From Arthrobacter sp. StoSoilB5 (GTDB taxonomy: Bacteria; Actinomycetota; Actinomycetes; Actinomycetales; Micrococcaceae), in NCBI RefSeq assembly GCF_019977235.1, contig NZ_AP024646.1:2232001-2296000 (forward strand): a DNA stretch of 64,000 nucleotides. The letters are read 5' to 3'. This document shows positions 51,790 through 60,673 of this stretch, one piece after another. Positions within the stretch are counted from its first letter, which is position 1. Each line of letters starts with the position of its first letter. The position numbers were made by a program, and so were the translations under genes. Under the pieces are notes generated by a model, which saw only the letters and a list, made by a program, of their open reading frames with translations, did not search any database and had not been told where the DNA came from.

Positions 51790-54720
51790 TCAGTTAGCTA
51801 GCACATATTCGGCGTCCCGCAGCAGGAAGTCGGCAGCCTGGGTTGCTATATGTTGTCCCCTCTGTGCCTGCACAAGGCCCACGAAACTCGGCAGGTCATT
51901 TGCGATGAGTTTGCTTTGAAGCGCATTGCTAATCCCGGGGTCGCTGATCCATCCTGAGTCCCTAAAGCGGGTAACGAGAGCCTTAAGGGATTGGGTGGTG
52001 GCTGTTGTCTCGAAATTGAGTGTTCGGCTGCCAATGTTTCCTGCCATGTCCGTTGCCGTTGCAGTCAGGGTGTGAGTCCCGAGGGGAAGCGTGTACAGCG
52101 CCAGACCTGTGTTCGCCTCGATGTTTCGAGTAACGCCGCCCGTGCTGAGCGCCAGGGTTGTTTTATTGCTGTCAATGCCAGACAGGTCATCGCCGAGCGA
52201 CAAGGTTGGAGTAACATCCACGGAGTTGCTGTACGCGTCTTCGGCAATCCCTGATATCAAAATGGTCGGGGCGGTTCCGTCAACCCTGAAGTTGACTAAC
52301 TTGGCAGGTTCGACATTGCCGGAGTGGTCAGTCGAGCGGTAGCTGACAGTGTAATCTCCGTCGCGGCTGAAGGTCACCGGGTTACCGTAGGTCTCCCACG
52401 AATTTCCTCCATCTACGCTGTACTCGGTCTTGGCGACCCCTGCTTTATTGGCGGATGCACTCAACGTGAGGCTGACCGGTTGCACGTACCAGCCGTTGTC
52501 ACCGTCAGCCGACGCTGGATTCAGCGCTGCCGTGGTCACTGGAGCCTTGCCAACGACCAGGGCCCAGTCGTTCGAGTCCGGCTTGGCCGGTATCGCCCAT
52601 TGACCCGCTGATGGAGTGACATCTCCTATGTCCGTGTACGTTCCACTTCGTGGATTGAACCATTTCGCGTGGTAGGGAACGCTGTCCAGGCCCTTCAGGG
52701 TGCCTGTGTTGGAAGTTGGGTTGTAGAAATAGGCAACATAGGTGTCGTTTTCATCACTGGCCACGGAATAGTACGAACCGTTGTTTTCGAACCAGGAGGT
52801 GTCGTCAAAGCGGGGCGTGAGTTTTGACCAGTCCATGCTGGTGAAGAAGCTCTTCATATAGGTACCCAATTGGGTCGCCGTACTGAAGTCTTTGCTTGTT
52901 TGCCAGGTTACCTGTTTCATTGCCGTGGTGATGGTATTCCCGAAGACGACTGTGTCCCGGTTCTCGTCGTAGGTGCTGTTGTTCAACCAGATGTCCTGCG
53001 CACCGTAACCCTGCCCGTACATGCCATTTAGATAGGCTGACCATCCTTGAACGCGGGCTCCAAATTCGTTGGTCCACAGATTTTCGTAGAAGCCTTCGTA
53101 GTTCAGTGCTGGACGACCGCTGCTGTTGTTCCAATAGTCTTTGACGGTGTCAAAGTCCAACTGGCCGTTTGTTCGGGGTGCCCACTGCGCGGCGAACCAG
53201 CTGTAGCCGGGGAGGTCCTTGAAGGCGGAGTCTGCAGCCCTGACTGATCCCGTGTTCTCCTGGTGGACGGTCAGGGGGTGCTGATATGGATCATACTGGT
53301 GGGTCGCGTTAAAAATGTCCTTCCACGGGTTGCTTGCGGTGTCGTATGCGCCGTAGAAGTTTTTGTCACTTTCCTGGGCTGTGGTCCACATTACGGGGTA
53401 CGCGGCATAGCGGGCGACCCAGTATCGAGCAAGCTTCTTGCGGTAATCTGCCGTATAGTTCGGGTTTATCTTGAATTCCTTCGCAAAGAAGAGGCTGGAA
53501 TTTGTATGAACCAGTCCGGCGTTTGCGATGTACTGAAAGCGGCTATCGATGTTCTTGAATTTGGCAACGTCCGTTTCGTTGACTCCATTCGAAAGGTCGT
53601 ATCCGCTTCCAAGGGGTTCTGATTGATAAACGGTGAATCCCTTGGCGACGCGATCATCTACCAGGGGGCGGAACATTTCGTCATAGGGCTCTTGGGGCAT
53701 GCTCCAATGGGTATCGCCCATGTAAAAGAAGGGCGTTCCATCGTCATAAACAAAATAACGGGTGTTTGGGCTCGTTTTCACAAATCCCTTCTGATAAATC
53801 GCAAGGTTACCGGTGTAAGGAACGCAGTTGATCGTGCCGGTTTGGTTATGAAGGCCGGCGTCTGCAGTGTTGGAGGAGGTTGTCGCGTAGCTCCAGATGC
53901 CGGTTTGATTAGGAGCAAAACGAACCTTCCAGGTGTCACCTCCATCCCAGAATGCAGGTATGACCATAGTTGCATTGTCAGGGCCAGTGAAGGTGACGTC
54001 CACGGTTACATCATCGAAGGGAGAGAGATAGTAATCCTTGCTAACCTGAACATCGTCGATGTACAAATTTTGACTCGCGAGTCCCGGGAGCGTGTCGATC
54101 ATCAGATTCATGGTTCCGGTTGCGTTCGCCAAGTCAGCTTCGGTGGCGACGACGCTGCCGCTGTATTTGGTCCAACTGTTGACGGCCGTACTAGTAGTGT
54201 CGCTTGCCGTTCCGTAGCTCTGTCCTGGAGTAAAGAAAGAGTACTGATCACTACTATTGCCGCGAATCAGTATTCTGCCGTTGCTTGGGCTGGCGTTGAG
54301 GGAGTCGACATAAACCCACAAGCTGAAGTTGTATTTTCCCGGGCCCCGCGCTTTCAACGTATTGTAAATATTAAGTTGAGGCGAAAAATAAGATTGTGAT
54401 CGGTCCGCGAGCTTCAACGAGGAAGAACCGCTGTGAGCGACAGCCGTCGACGTCGAAACTGTTCCTCCCGCAAAGGCGCTCCAGCCTGCCGGCACGGAAC
54501 TGCTTTCAAATGTGCTCGGACTTCCAGCCAGCAGCTGCGTGGTTAAGGAGCTGGTGAACGATATGTCTTGTGTTCTCCATTTTTCGACGCTCACAGTGGG
54601 CTGATTTTGGTTAATGACAGTTGATGCGGCTGCTGCGTTTGCTGCTGTGGGGAAACTGAGGGCTGGTGTAAGAGTACCCAAGATTGCTAATAAAAGTGCG
54701 GCCACGGATTGTTTCTTCAT
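51790..54720 (-). CDS. Secreted multidomain DUF4038 (GH140/apiosidase-like) glycoside hydrolase
   Basis: 976 residues with a Sec signal peptide (MKKQSVAALLLAILGTLTPA, cleavage after ANA). Residues about 60-230 look like a carbohydrate-binding jelly roll; 235-310 is a DUF5060-like domain; 320-700 is a DUF4038-type TIM barrel (FVYDDGTPFFYMGDTHW, WTTAQESDKNFY, ALNYEGFYENLW). Then come Ig-like repeats with sugar-sheath motifs (KTEYSVDGGNSWETYGNPVT, YRSTDHSGNVEPAK), and a C-terminal FIMAH-like domain (LVTRFRDSGWISDPGISNAL). GGGAGG lies upstream of the ATG. Codons are AT-richer than in the neighbours, suggesting transfer. It probably cuts the extracellular polysaccharide so that the adjacent ABC system can import fragments. 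Confidence 0.82.
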   Translation of the reverse strand: MKKQSVAALLLAILGTLTPALSFPTAANAAAASTVINQNQPTVSVEKWRTQDISFTSSLTTQLLAGSPSTFESSSVPAGWSAFAGGTVSTSTAVAHSGSSSLKLADRSQSYFSPQLNIYNTLKARGPGKYNFSLWVYVDSLNASPSNGRILIRGNSSDQYSFFTPGQSYGTASDTTSTAVNSWTKYSGSVVATEADLANATGTMNLMIDTLPGLASQNLYIDDVQVSKDYYLSPFDDVTVDVTFTGPDNATMVIPAFWDGGDTWKVRFAPNQTGIWSYATTSSNTADAGLHNQTGTINCVPYTGNLAIYQKGFVKTSPNTRYFVYDDGTPFFYMGDTHWSMPQEPYDEMFRPLVDDRVAKGFTVYQSEPLGSGYDLSNGVNETDVAKFKNIDSRFQYIANAGLVHTNSSLFFAKEFKINPNYTADYRKKLARYWVARYAAYPVMWTTAQESDKNFYGAYDTASNPWKDIFNATHQYDPYQHPLTVHQENTGSVRAADSAFKDLPGYSWFAAQWAPRTNGQLDFDTVKDYWNNSSGRPALNYEGFYENLWTNEFGARVQGWSAYLNGMYGQGYGAQDIWLNNSTYDENRDTVVFGNTITTAMKQVTWQTSKDFSTATQLGTYMKSFFTSMDWSKLTPRFDDTSWFENNGSYYSVASDENDTYVAYFYNPTSNTGTLKGLDSVPYHAKWFNPRSGTYTDIGDVTPSAGQWAIPAKPDSNDWALVVGKAPVTTAALNPASADGDNGWYVQPVSLTLSASANKAGVAKTEYSVDGGNSWETYGNPVTFSRDGDYTVSYRSTDHSGNVEPAKLVNFRVDGTAPTILISGIAEDAYSNSVDVTPTLSLGDDLSGIDSNKTTLALSTGGVTRNIEANTGLALYTLPLGTHTLTATATDMAGNIGSRTLNFETTATTQSLKALVTRFRDSGWISDPGISNALQSKLIANDLPSFVGLVQAQRGQHIATQAADFLLRDAEYVLAN

Positions 54721-55115
54721 TGACTTCCTCCCTGTACTTTATATTCTTTTTTCCCGTCAACCTAGGAAGACCTCGACTGAAGGCAACATTGCGATTGGTA
54801 CGAGGCTTACGGTAGGTCCTGATTTAGGGATCCACGTCGACTATGAATTGTCATTCACGGCTCTCGCCGGATCTGCTGCCGAGGGAGAACTGCTGGACGG
54901 GAATCAGTGTTCGCTAGTGATCGGGCTCCGCGGGATGAGCCGTTTGCTTTCAGGCAACGTTGGCAGCCAAGACTGATTCAGCGCGACGCCGTCTCAAGAC
55001 ATTGTTTTGGTTAAGCGGAGACACGTTCATCCCGGCACAGCCTCGCGCTCTTCCGCAATCGACGAGAAAGAATCTGGTCCCATGAGGCACGACGAATCGG
55101 CCTGATTACGAAAGT
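54721..55115. other. Intergenic region without a recognised gene
   Basis: Between the secreted hydrolase gene and the terminator of the solute-binding gene. It must hold the promoter of the hydrolase gene on the minus strand, but no convincing box pair was found. Confidence 0.4.
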
Positions 55116-55164
55116 CCGATCCCGCCCTCGCTGCAGTATTTTGGTGCGGCGAGGGCGGGATCGG
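55116..55164 (-). terminator. Terminator after the sugar ABC transporter operon
   Basis: Perfect 16-bp stem CCGATCCCGCCCTCGC (55116-55131) / GCGAGGGCGGGATCGG (55149-55164), 64 bases beyond the stop of the binding-protein gene. Confidence 0.75.
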
Positions 55165-55227
55165 ATCAGGGGAGTCGCACGATGGAGTCCTGGGGCCATT
55201 CTCTCACCCTGACTGGATTCCTTTAGA

Positions 55228-56871
55228 TCACTTTGTCCCGGCGGTTTGGAGTTGCTCTTCGTATTCGCCGCGCATGGCGTCGCCGGCGTCGGTCCGCCAT
55301 TTCTTGATGAGTTCATCCAGGGAGGACATTGGCTTGCGGCCCTGGATGACTTCTTTGACTCCGTCGACCATGGACTTGTCGGCCCCGGCGTTCTTAGTTG
55401 CGGCCGTGTTGGAGTAGAGGCCTATTGTGGGGTTGGAGATGGTTTTCGCCATGATCTTTTTCTGGTACGCGTACTGGATGTCGGCGTCGTCGGGTCGTCC
55501 CGGCTGATAGACGGTGATCGGGGCGTCTGCCAGATAGCGGATCGGAAGGGCTGTGTTGGTGAGGCCCTGCTTGGTCAGCGACAGAGAGCCGTTGGCGCTG
55601 ATCGTGTGATCGACGCCTTCCTGCCCGAATTTGGCGTAGGTGTACTCCTCGGTGCCGAATGGGGCCGCGAGCCAGTTGAGGACCCGTAGGATGGTTTTGA
55701 TTTTGTTCGGGTCGTCCTGCTTTTTCAGTCCGGTGAAGGAATACATGCCTGTGCCGAGCTGCCACGGCGCAAGCGAGCCGCCATCACGTGTGTAGATTGG
55801 CATAACACCGAGTTTGAAGTCCGGGTTGGACGAGTTGTCGGTAATGTATTGGCTCCATGCTGTCATGCCGTCGACGGCGTTGATGGCGATCGTTCCTGCA
55901 TTGAACAGCGCCTTCGGTTGAAGTGTGGCCGCGAAGGAATCGGGGTGAATGACACCGGCCTTCCAGAACTCAGCGATGTCGTTTATCGTCTGCTTGTACT
56001 GTTCGGTTTCGTAAACGTGCGTAAGCTTGCCGCCCTCTTCGTCCCAGCCGTTCGGCGCCTCGTTTTGGGTCAGCAGATAGAGACGGAGATGTTCCCAGCT
56101 GCCGAACGCCCAGCGCCGCTCCTTGGGATCTGTCAGTGCCTTCGCCGTCTCGAGTAGCTCTTCGCGGCCCTTGGGCTCGGGCGATACGCCGGCCTTCTCG
56201 AACAAATCCTGGCGGATGAAGGAGTAAAAGAGAACGCGACTTCGCGGAATCGGAATTCCATAGATCCCGCCGTTGAAAACGGTCTGCTTCCACTGGGCAG
56301 ACTGGATATTGGCCAGGTTTGGGTAGTCCTTAATCGCGTCGCCGGACAGATGATCATCCAAGCGTGCGAATCGTTTCGCCAGCAGATCGGGCATGTTGGG
56401 CGCGCTAGGCATCTGAATCATGTCGGGGAGGTCGTTGCCGGCGATCGTAGTTGCGAACTTCTGCGAGTAGTCCGCGGCCGGAACCATCTGAATAGTGAAA
56501 TCGGCGCCAAGGCGCTTGTTCAGCCCTGCCCACCAGCTGTTGGCGTCGGGCGTTGGAGGTGCTGGAAGGTAGATGTTGGACAGCCCGACCAAGGACTCGC
56601 CTTTTGCCGGAATTTCCGTGACCGAGCGGGCAAGCTGCTTGGGATAGTTCCGGAAGGCGGGATCGATTCCTGCCTCCGTTGCCGGGAAATCCGGAGTCAG
56701 CCCGGTGTAGGGAATGTAGGTTGGCAATACGGTCTTCGAATTCGTTTGAACCGAATTAACATTGTTTCCGCCCCCAGACCCGCACGCGGACAGCGCACCA
56801 CTGCCAAGCAGAAATGCTGCTCCACCCGCACCCCGAAGGAGCGTCCTCCGGTTGAATGCTATTTCTGACAT
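55228..56871 (-). CDS. Oligosaccharide-binding lipoprotein (LplA-like) with a Tat-type signal
   Basis: 547 residues. The N-terminus has the twin-arginine pair in FNRRTLLRG, a hydrophobic region and the lipobox LSAC, so it is a probable Tat-exported lipoprotein. The body shows NSWWAGLNKRLGADFTIQMV, NDLPDMIQMPSAPNMPDLLA, GIYGIPIPRSRVLFYSFIRQ and GTEEYTYAKFGQEGVDHTIS, as in LplA/YtcQ-type receptors for uronide or rhamnogalacturonan oligosaccharides. It is the last gene of a three-gene operon after the two permeases (29-base gap). Confidence 0.88.
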   Translation of the reverse strand: MSEIAFNRRTLLRGAGGAAFLLGSGALSACGSGGGNNVNSVQTNSKTVLPTYIPYTGLTPDFPATEAGIDPAFRNYPKQLARSVTEIPAKGESLVGLSNIYLPAPPTPDANSWWAGLNKRLGADFTIQMVPAADYSQKFATTIAGNDLPDMIQMPSAPNMPDLLAKRFARLDDHLSGDAIKDYPNLANIQSAQWKQTVFNGGIYGIPIPRSRVLFYSFIRQDLFEKAGVSPEPKGREELLETAKALTDPKERRWAFGSWEHLRLYLLTQNEAPNGWDEEGGKLTHVYETEQYKQTINDIAEFWKAGVIHPDSFAATLQPKALFNAGTIAINAVDGMTAWSQYITDNSSNPDFKLGVMPIYTRDGGSLAPWQLGTGMYSFTGLKKQDDPNKIKTILRVLNWLAAPFGTEEYTYAKFGQEGVDHTISANGSLSLTKQGLTNTALPIRYLADAPITVYQPGRPDDADIQYAYQKKIMAKTISNPTIGLYSNTAATKNAGADKSMVDGVKEVIQGRKPMSSLDELIKKWRTDAGDAMRGEYEEQLQTAGTK

Positions 56872-56899
56872 ATTCAGCCTCTTTCCATAATTTCGAGAA

Positions 56900-57853
56900 T
56901 TACCCTTTGACAGCGCCGATCATGACGCCCTTTGCGAAGTGTCGTTGCAGGAACGGGTACACAACCAAAATTGGAATCAGCGACACGACCAGGATGGCCA
57001 TCTGCAGCTGAAGTTGGGGTGGCAGTGCTTCGGCGGAAGCCCCGACTTGGTCACCGGCGATTGTGGTCTGATTCACAACGAAAGTTCGCAGGACGAGGGC
57101 CATCGGCCACTTGTCCGTGCTCTGGATGTAGAGCAGTGCGTTGAAGAACGCGTTCCAGTAGGCGACCGCGTAGAACAATCCCATTACTGCAAAGACGGCT
57201 TTGGACAGCGGCAGCACGATTTTGGTCAAGATCGTGAGGCTGGATGCGCCGTCGATGTAGGCCGAATCAAACAGCTCTTGGGGTAGCTCCTGGAAAAACG
57301 CCCGCATTACGATCACATTAAAGGCGTTGACCAGCACCGGCAGGATCAACGACCACCACGAGTCCAGTAGGTTCAGGTCCTTCACCAGGAGGTAGCTGGG
57401 AATCAGCCCCGGACTGAAGAGTAGGGCTCCAAGGACTAGCAAGAGCATAGGCCGGGCACCGAAAGCGCCCCGCCGGGAGAGCCAGTACCCGAGCCCGGCG
57501 GTCGCGGCCAGAGAAAGTGCTGTCCCAATGACGGTGACTCCGACTGAGATAATGACTGCCTGGGTGACGACGCCGCCGGACAGGATGGACTCGTAAGCGG
57601 AGAACGTTGCGTGTCCAGGCCAGAGCACCATGCCACCTGCGGACCGATCAAGCGTCTGCCGGTCGGCGAGTGATGTCGCAATGATCGACCAGAATGGGAT
57701 GATGACGAGGAGTACCGAAACGCCGAGAGCGATGGACTTCAGAAATTGAACCAGGGGGTTCGGCTTCTCCATCCATACCGGCCTCTTCCTCTCATTTGTT
57801 GAGGTCCTGAACGCCTTCGACGCTCGGGCAGAGATCTCTCTGATTGTGGTCAT
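56900..57853 (-). CDS. Carbohydrate ABC transporter permease (LplC/YtcP-like)
   Basis: 317 residues with six transmembrane helices. The EAA loop reads ELFDSAYIDGASSLTILTKI, and the C-terminus is QRHFAKGVMIGAVKG, as in LplC-type permeases. It overlaps the upstream permease gene by four bases (ATGA at 57850-57853), so translation is coupled. As in the first transporter operon, no ATPase gene is present. Confidence 0.9.
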   Translation of the reverse strand: MTTIREISARASKAFRTSTNERKRPVWMEKPNPLVQFLKSIALGVSVLLVIIPFWSIIATSLADRQTLDRSAGGMVLWPGHATFSAYESILSGGVVTQAVIISVGVTVIGTALSLAATAGLGYWLSRRGAFGARPMLLLVLGALLFSPGLIPSYLLVKDLNLLDSWWSLILPVLVNAFNVIVMRAFFQELPQELFDSAYIDGASSLTILTKIVLPLSKAVFAVMGLFYAVAYWNAFFNALLYIQSTDKWPMALVLRTFVVNQTTIAGDQVGASAEALPPQLQLQMAILVVSLIPILVVYPFLQRHFAKGVMIGAVKG

Positions 57854-58818
57854 TTCTGGTAAACTCCCTGCTCGCCGAACATGTGGGCAAGTTTATTGGC
57901 GCCCACCACCATCAGGATTCCGATAATGCTCTTGACCAGACCGACGGCGGTTGACATGCCCCAGTCCCCTCCGATGATTCCGTTGTTGTAGACCCAGGTG
58001 TCCAATACCTCACTGGCCTCCAGTCCGACTAGCCCTTGCTGCAGAATGATCTGCTCAAACCCAACCGACAGACTGGTCCCCAAACGCAGGATCAGCAGCA
58101 GGATAAAAATCCCCTTCAATGAAGGCAAAGTGATGTGCCATAACCGCTGCCATGCGTTAGCGCCGTCCACTGCCGAGGCCTCATACTGCTCCTGGTCAAT
58201 CTGGGAGATCGCGGCTAGGAAGATGATCGTTCCCCAGCCAGCGTCTTTCCAGATCGCTTGTGAGGTGAGAAGCGACATGAACAACTCGGGCACGCCGATG
58301 ATGTGCAAGTTGGGCAGATTGTTTTGCACCAGGAAGGTGTTCAGCATGCCCGCATTACCCAGCATTTGCTGGAAGATAGCGACTACGATCACCCAAGAAA
58401 GAAAATGCGGCAAGTATAGGATCGACTGCAGCAGGCCTTTCAGACGCTCGCCGGCCAAACTGCTGAGCAGTAAAGCGAGCGCCAGCGGAACCGGGAACAC
58501 AAAAACTGTTTGGACTACTGTCAGAATAAGTGTGTTCGTCAAGGCACTCATGAATGAAGCGTTGCCGTCCCACAGGAAACTGAAGTTATCCAATCCGACG
58601 AACGGAGACTCCGCGATTCCCGTGTAAGGCTGGAAGTCCTGAAATGCGATGATGTTGCCGAGCAGCGGTACATATTGGAACAGGATCAGCGCTGCAGCCC
58701 CCGGTAGTCCCAAAACGACAAGCAACTTGTCTCGACTGAAACGCTGCCCAATCCGTCGCTTCCTCCGTGCCGTGGTGTGGCCGGCAACGGCCGGCGTGAC
58801 TTCGACATCAATGGCCAT
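57850..58818 (-). CDS. Carbohydrate ABC transporter permease (LplB/YteP-like)
   Basis: 322 residues. Family features: FQYVPLLGNIIAFQDFQPYT, ILYLPHFLSWVIVVAIFQQM, and the EAA loop EQYEASAVDGANAWQRLWHI. It forms a heterodimeric channel with the LplC-like protein. AGGAGG lies six bases before ATG 58818. LplB/LplC/LplA-type systems import pectin- or host-glycan-derived oligosaccharides in Firmicutes and actinobacteria. Confidence 0.9.
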   Translation of the reverse strand: MAIDVEVTPAVAGHTTARRKRRIGQRFSRDKLLVVLGLPGAAALILFQYVPLLGNIIAFQDFQPYTGIAESPFVGLDNFSFLWDGNASFMSALTNTLILTVVQTVFVFPVPLALALLLSSLAGERLKGLLQSILYLPHFLSWVIVVAIFQQMLGNAGMLNTFLVQNNLPNLHIIGVPELFMSLLTSQAIWKDAGWGTIIFLAAISQIDQEQYEASAVDGANAWQRLWHITLPSLKGIFILLLILRLGTSLSVGFEQIILQQGLVGLEASEVLDTWVYNNGIIGGDWGMSTAVGLVKSIIGILMVVGANKLAHMFGEQGVYQK

Positions 58819-59219
58819 CTATAGGCCTCCTTGCCTCTATAACCCAGACTGTGCCGGGCTGTAACTAACTAACCTGATGCTGGTCGTTGGCCGGCTCGGC
58901 GAGCCTGCCGGCAAACAGCCATCAATATCCCTCGCCGTATCTGGCCTCTGAACGCGTGCGGAGCCGCCCTGAGCTCACGATTGGTCCATGCCAGTCACTT
59001 TTGGTCCCCTCAATTTTGGGGCTTGATACCCCGCGGCAGGAATGTCCTGACGTCGAGTTCAGCGTGGGGGCCTACTGCGACCCCCTCCGGGGTTATCGCC
59101 CGGTTGGCTTGGTATTTGTTCCTGAATAGGAGCCTAGTTGCAGATGGGTGACACGAACACGGGCGAGGTTGACGAGAACTAGGAGAGAATTGACGCTGGC
59201 TTAGGCATGGCAACATCGT
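58819..59219. other. Intergenic region without a recognised gene
   Basis: It should contain the promoter of the lpl-type operon on the minus strand. A minus-strand frame (59216-59010) has no family motif. Confidence 0.4.
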
Positions 59220-59259
59220 GTTTACACGTTTACACGTTTACACGCTTACACGCTTACAC
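59220..59259. repeat. Five tandem 8-bp units (GTTTACAC x3, GCTTACAC x2)
   Basis: 40 bases, no spacers. Located between the transporter operon and an IS5 remnant. Confidence 0.9.
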
Positions 59260-59289
59260 GAAGGCAAACTTGCGAGCGGAAGAGGGTGA

Positions 59290-59425
59290 AGGAATTAGGA
59301 CGGTCGGGCGCACCGATGGCTTCCATGACGACGGGTACATAGGCGGACCAGCACTTTGTCCAGGGCCGAGAATCGTCGCCAGCGCCGGCTTCCCGTCCAG
59401 CGTGACGAATATTGGTGCCAGGCCC
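59290..59425 (-). pseudogene. Fragment of an IS5-family transposase
   Basis: Minus-strand readings GKPALATILGPGQSAGPPMY, and in the next frame YVPVVMEAIGAPDRP, match the segment RPLAMILGPGQ, MFPVVMEAVRVP of the IS5 transposase at 47016-47956. Only this part survives. Confidence 0.6.
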
Positions 59426-59608
59426 GATCACTGGATTGGCCGAGAGCCTGCACAGGGACGGAGAGCTCGAATCATCTCCGGCGGTCTGACCGTGACCCGT
59501 GAGTCTTCGTCGGTGTCCGAACTCAGCTCGGTCGGGCCAAGCCTTCTTTGAATGGGACGGATCTTTCTGGGTCCAGTTCCTGATATCAGGAGCGCAGGCT
59601 TCGTCGCT

Positions 59609-60550
59609 TCAGTCCTCAGAAGGCAAATCAAAACGTGCACCGCTCGTGGGCAGGTTGGGCTCGGGGGAGTGATAGCGGTTTTCACCTGTGACTGCGCGCT
59701 TCCTGTACGCAGAAGGGCTAAGACCATACGCACTCTTGAATCGCTGAGCGAAGTAGCTGGCATCATCCCATCCAAGCCGTGCCCCCAACTGTGCGATCGG
59801 CTCGTCGGTTTGAACTAGCAGCCGCGCTGCAGCCTGCGCCCGCAACCGGTTCAAGTACGCGATTGGCGGTACCCCGAGGTCGCGTTGGAACAATCGCACG
59901 AGATGCGTGCGTTCCGTGCAACTCGCGTTGGCCAATTCCGCCAGCGTCCAGCTGTGACCAGGTTCGTCCTCCATCATCTTTACAGCTCCAGAGACGGCAG
60001 GATGGAGGGGGATACGACGGCCTGTCCCGCGGTCTGCAGACCAGGCACGGTTGAGGATATCCAGGTAAATCAAAAGGTGCCCAATAACCTGAATACGTGA
60101 GCGCCGTCCGGAACTGACATCGCTCATGCTGTACAACTGAGCAATTACCAGGCTGAGGTCGTGGGGATCCAACTGGATGCGTTGCGGCAGTGTCAGGCTC
60201 GATGTGCTGATCGAGTGCATCAGCGGCAACTCGGCGTCGAGGAACGACAAGGTGCTGTCGATAAGGTCCGGTGCGACAAAACAGTCGAAGACCACCAGGT
60301 CCTCGCATTCGCCGTAGGCATGCCACTGGTTGGGCGGCACGATCACAGCGCTCCCTGGCTGAATCGGATAGTCACCGTCCGCTGCAATGTGAAGGCCACT
60401 GCCTTGGGTGACCAGTGCTATCTCGAAAAAGTCGTGATCGTGCGCAGCAACGCCGCCGTCGAGTCTGTGGCGGTCCGCCCAGACGGGCAGACCATCCGGA
60501 TTGAACACGAGCGCCGCCTCATAACGCGGCTTTCGTCGAATGGATGTCAA
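59609..60550 (-). CDS. AraC-family transcriptional regulator, divergent from GH99-like gene copy 3
   Basis: About 313 residues. Residues about 20-100 form a cupin-type sensor domain (HDHDFFEIALVTQGSGLHIA, GSAVIVPPNQWHAYGE). The C-terminal 100 residues hold two helix-turn-helices (WTLAELANASCTERTHLVRL, PIAQLGARLGWDDASYFAQR, FKSAYGLSPSAYRKR). The start is probably TTG at 60550 with AGTAGGA upstream; the frame also continues to a TTG at 60571. It lies divergent to the GH99-like gene with motif E between them, so it is the best candidate regulator for all five motif copies (inference). Confidence 0.87.
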   Translation of the reverse strand: MTSIRRKPRYEAALVFNPDGLPVWADRHRLDGGVAAHDHDFFEIALVTQGSGLHIAADGDYPIQPGSAVIVPPNQWHAYGECEDLVVFDCFVAPDLIDSTLSFLDAELPLMHSISTSSLTLPQRIQLDPHDLSLVIAQLYSMSDVSSGRRSRIQVIGHLLIYLDILNRAWSADRGTGRRIPLHPAVSGAVKMMEDEPGHSWTLAELANASCTERTHLVRLFQRDLGVPPIAYLNRLRAQAAARLLVQTDEPIAQLGARLGWDDASYFAQRFKSAYGLSPSAYRKRAVTGENRYHSPEPNLPTSGARFDLPSED

Positions 60551-60572
60551 TTTTGTCCTACTTTCCCTCAAC
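60546..60572 (+). promoter_or_regulatory. Copy E of the shared motif (GTCAATTTTGTCCTACTTTC)
   Basis: Minus strand GAAAGTAGGACAAAATTGAC. It overlaps the probable start and ribosome site of the araC gene and lies about 100 bases before the GH99-like ATG. Confidence 0.6.
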
Positions 60573-60673
60573 CCGCACCCGTGCGGACTGGATTTAAATT
60601 CAATAGCATCACAATACTGACCTAAAGACGAGGGTTTGTCCGTCCATCATCAACGCGGCAATGGAGGCCATTC

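Noticed and set aside
53623..54399. 258-codon plus-strand frame
   Set aside because: Antisense to the secreted DUF4038 protein; no recognisable domain.
59220..59259. Possible CRISPR array
   Set aside because: Units are 8 bp and contiguous, without spacers, and no cas genes are nearby.
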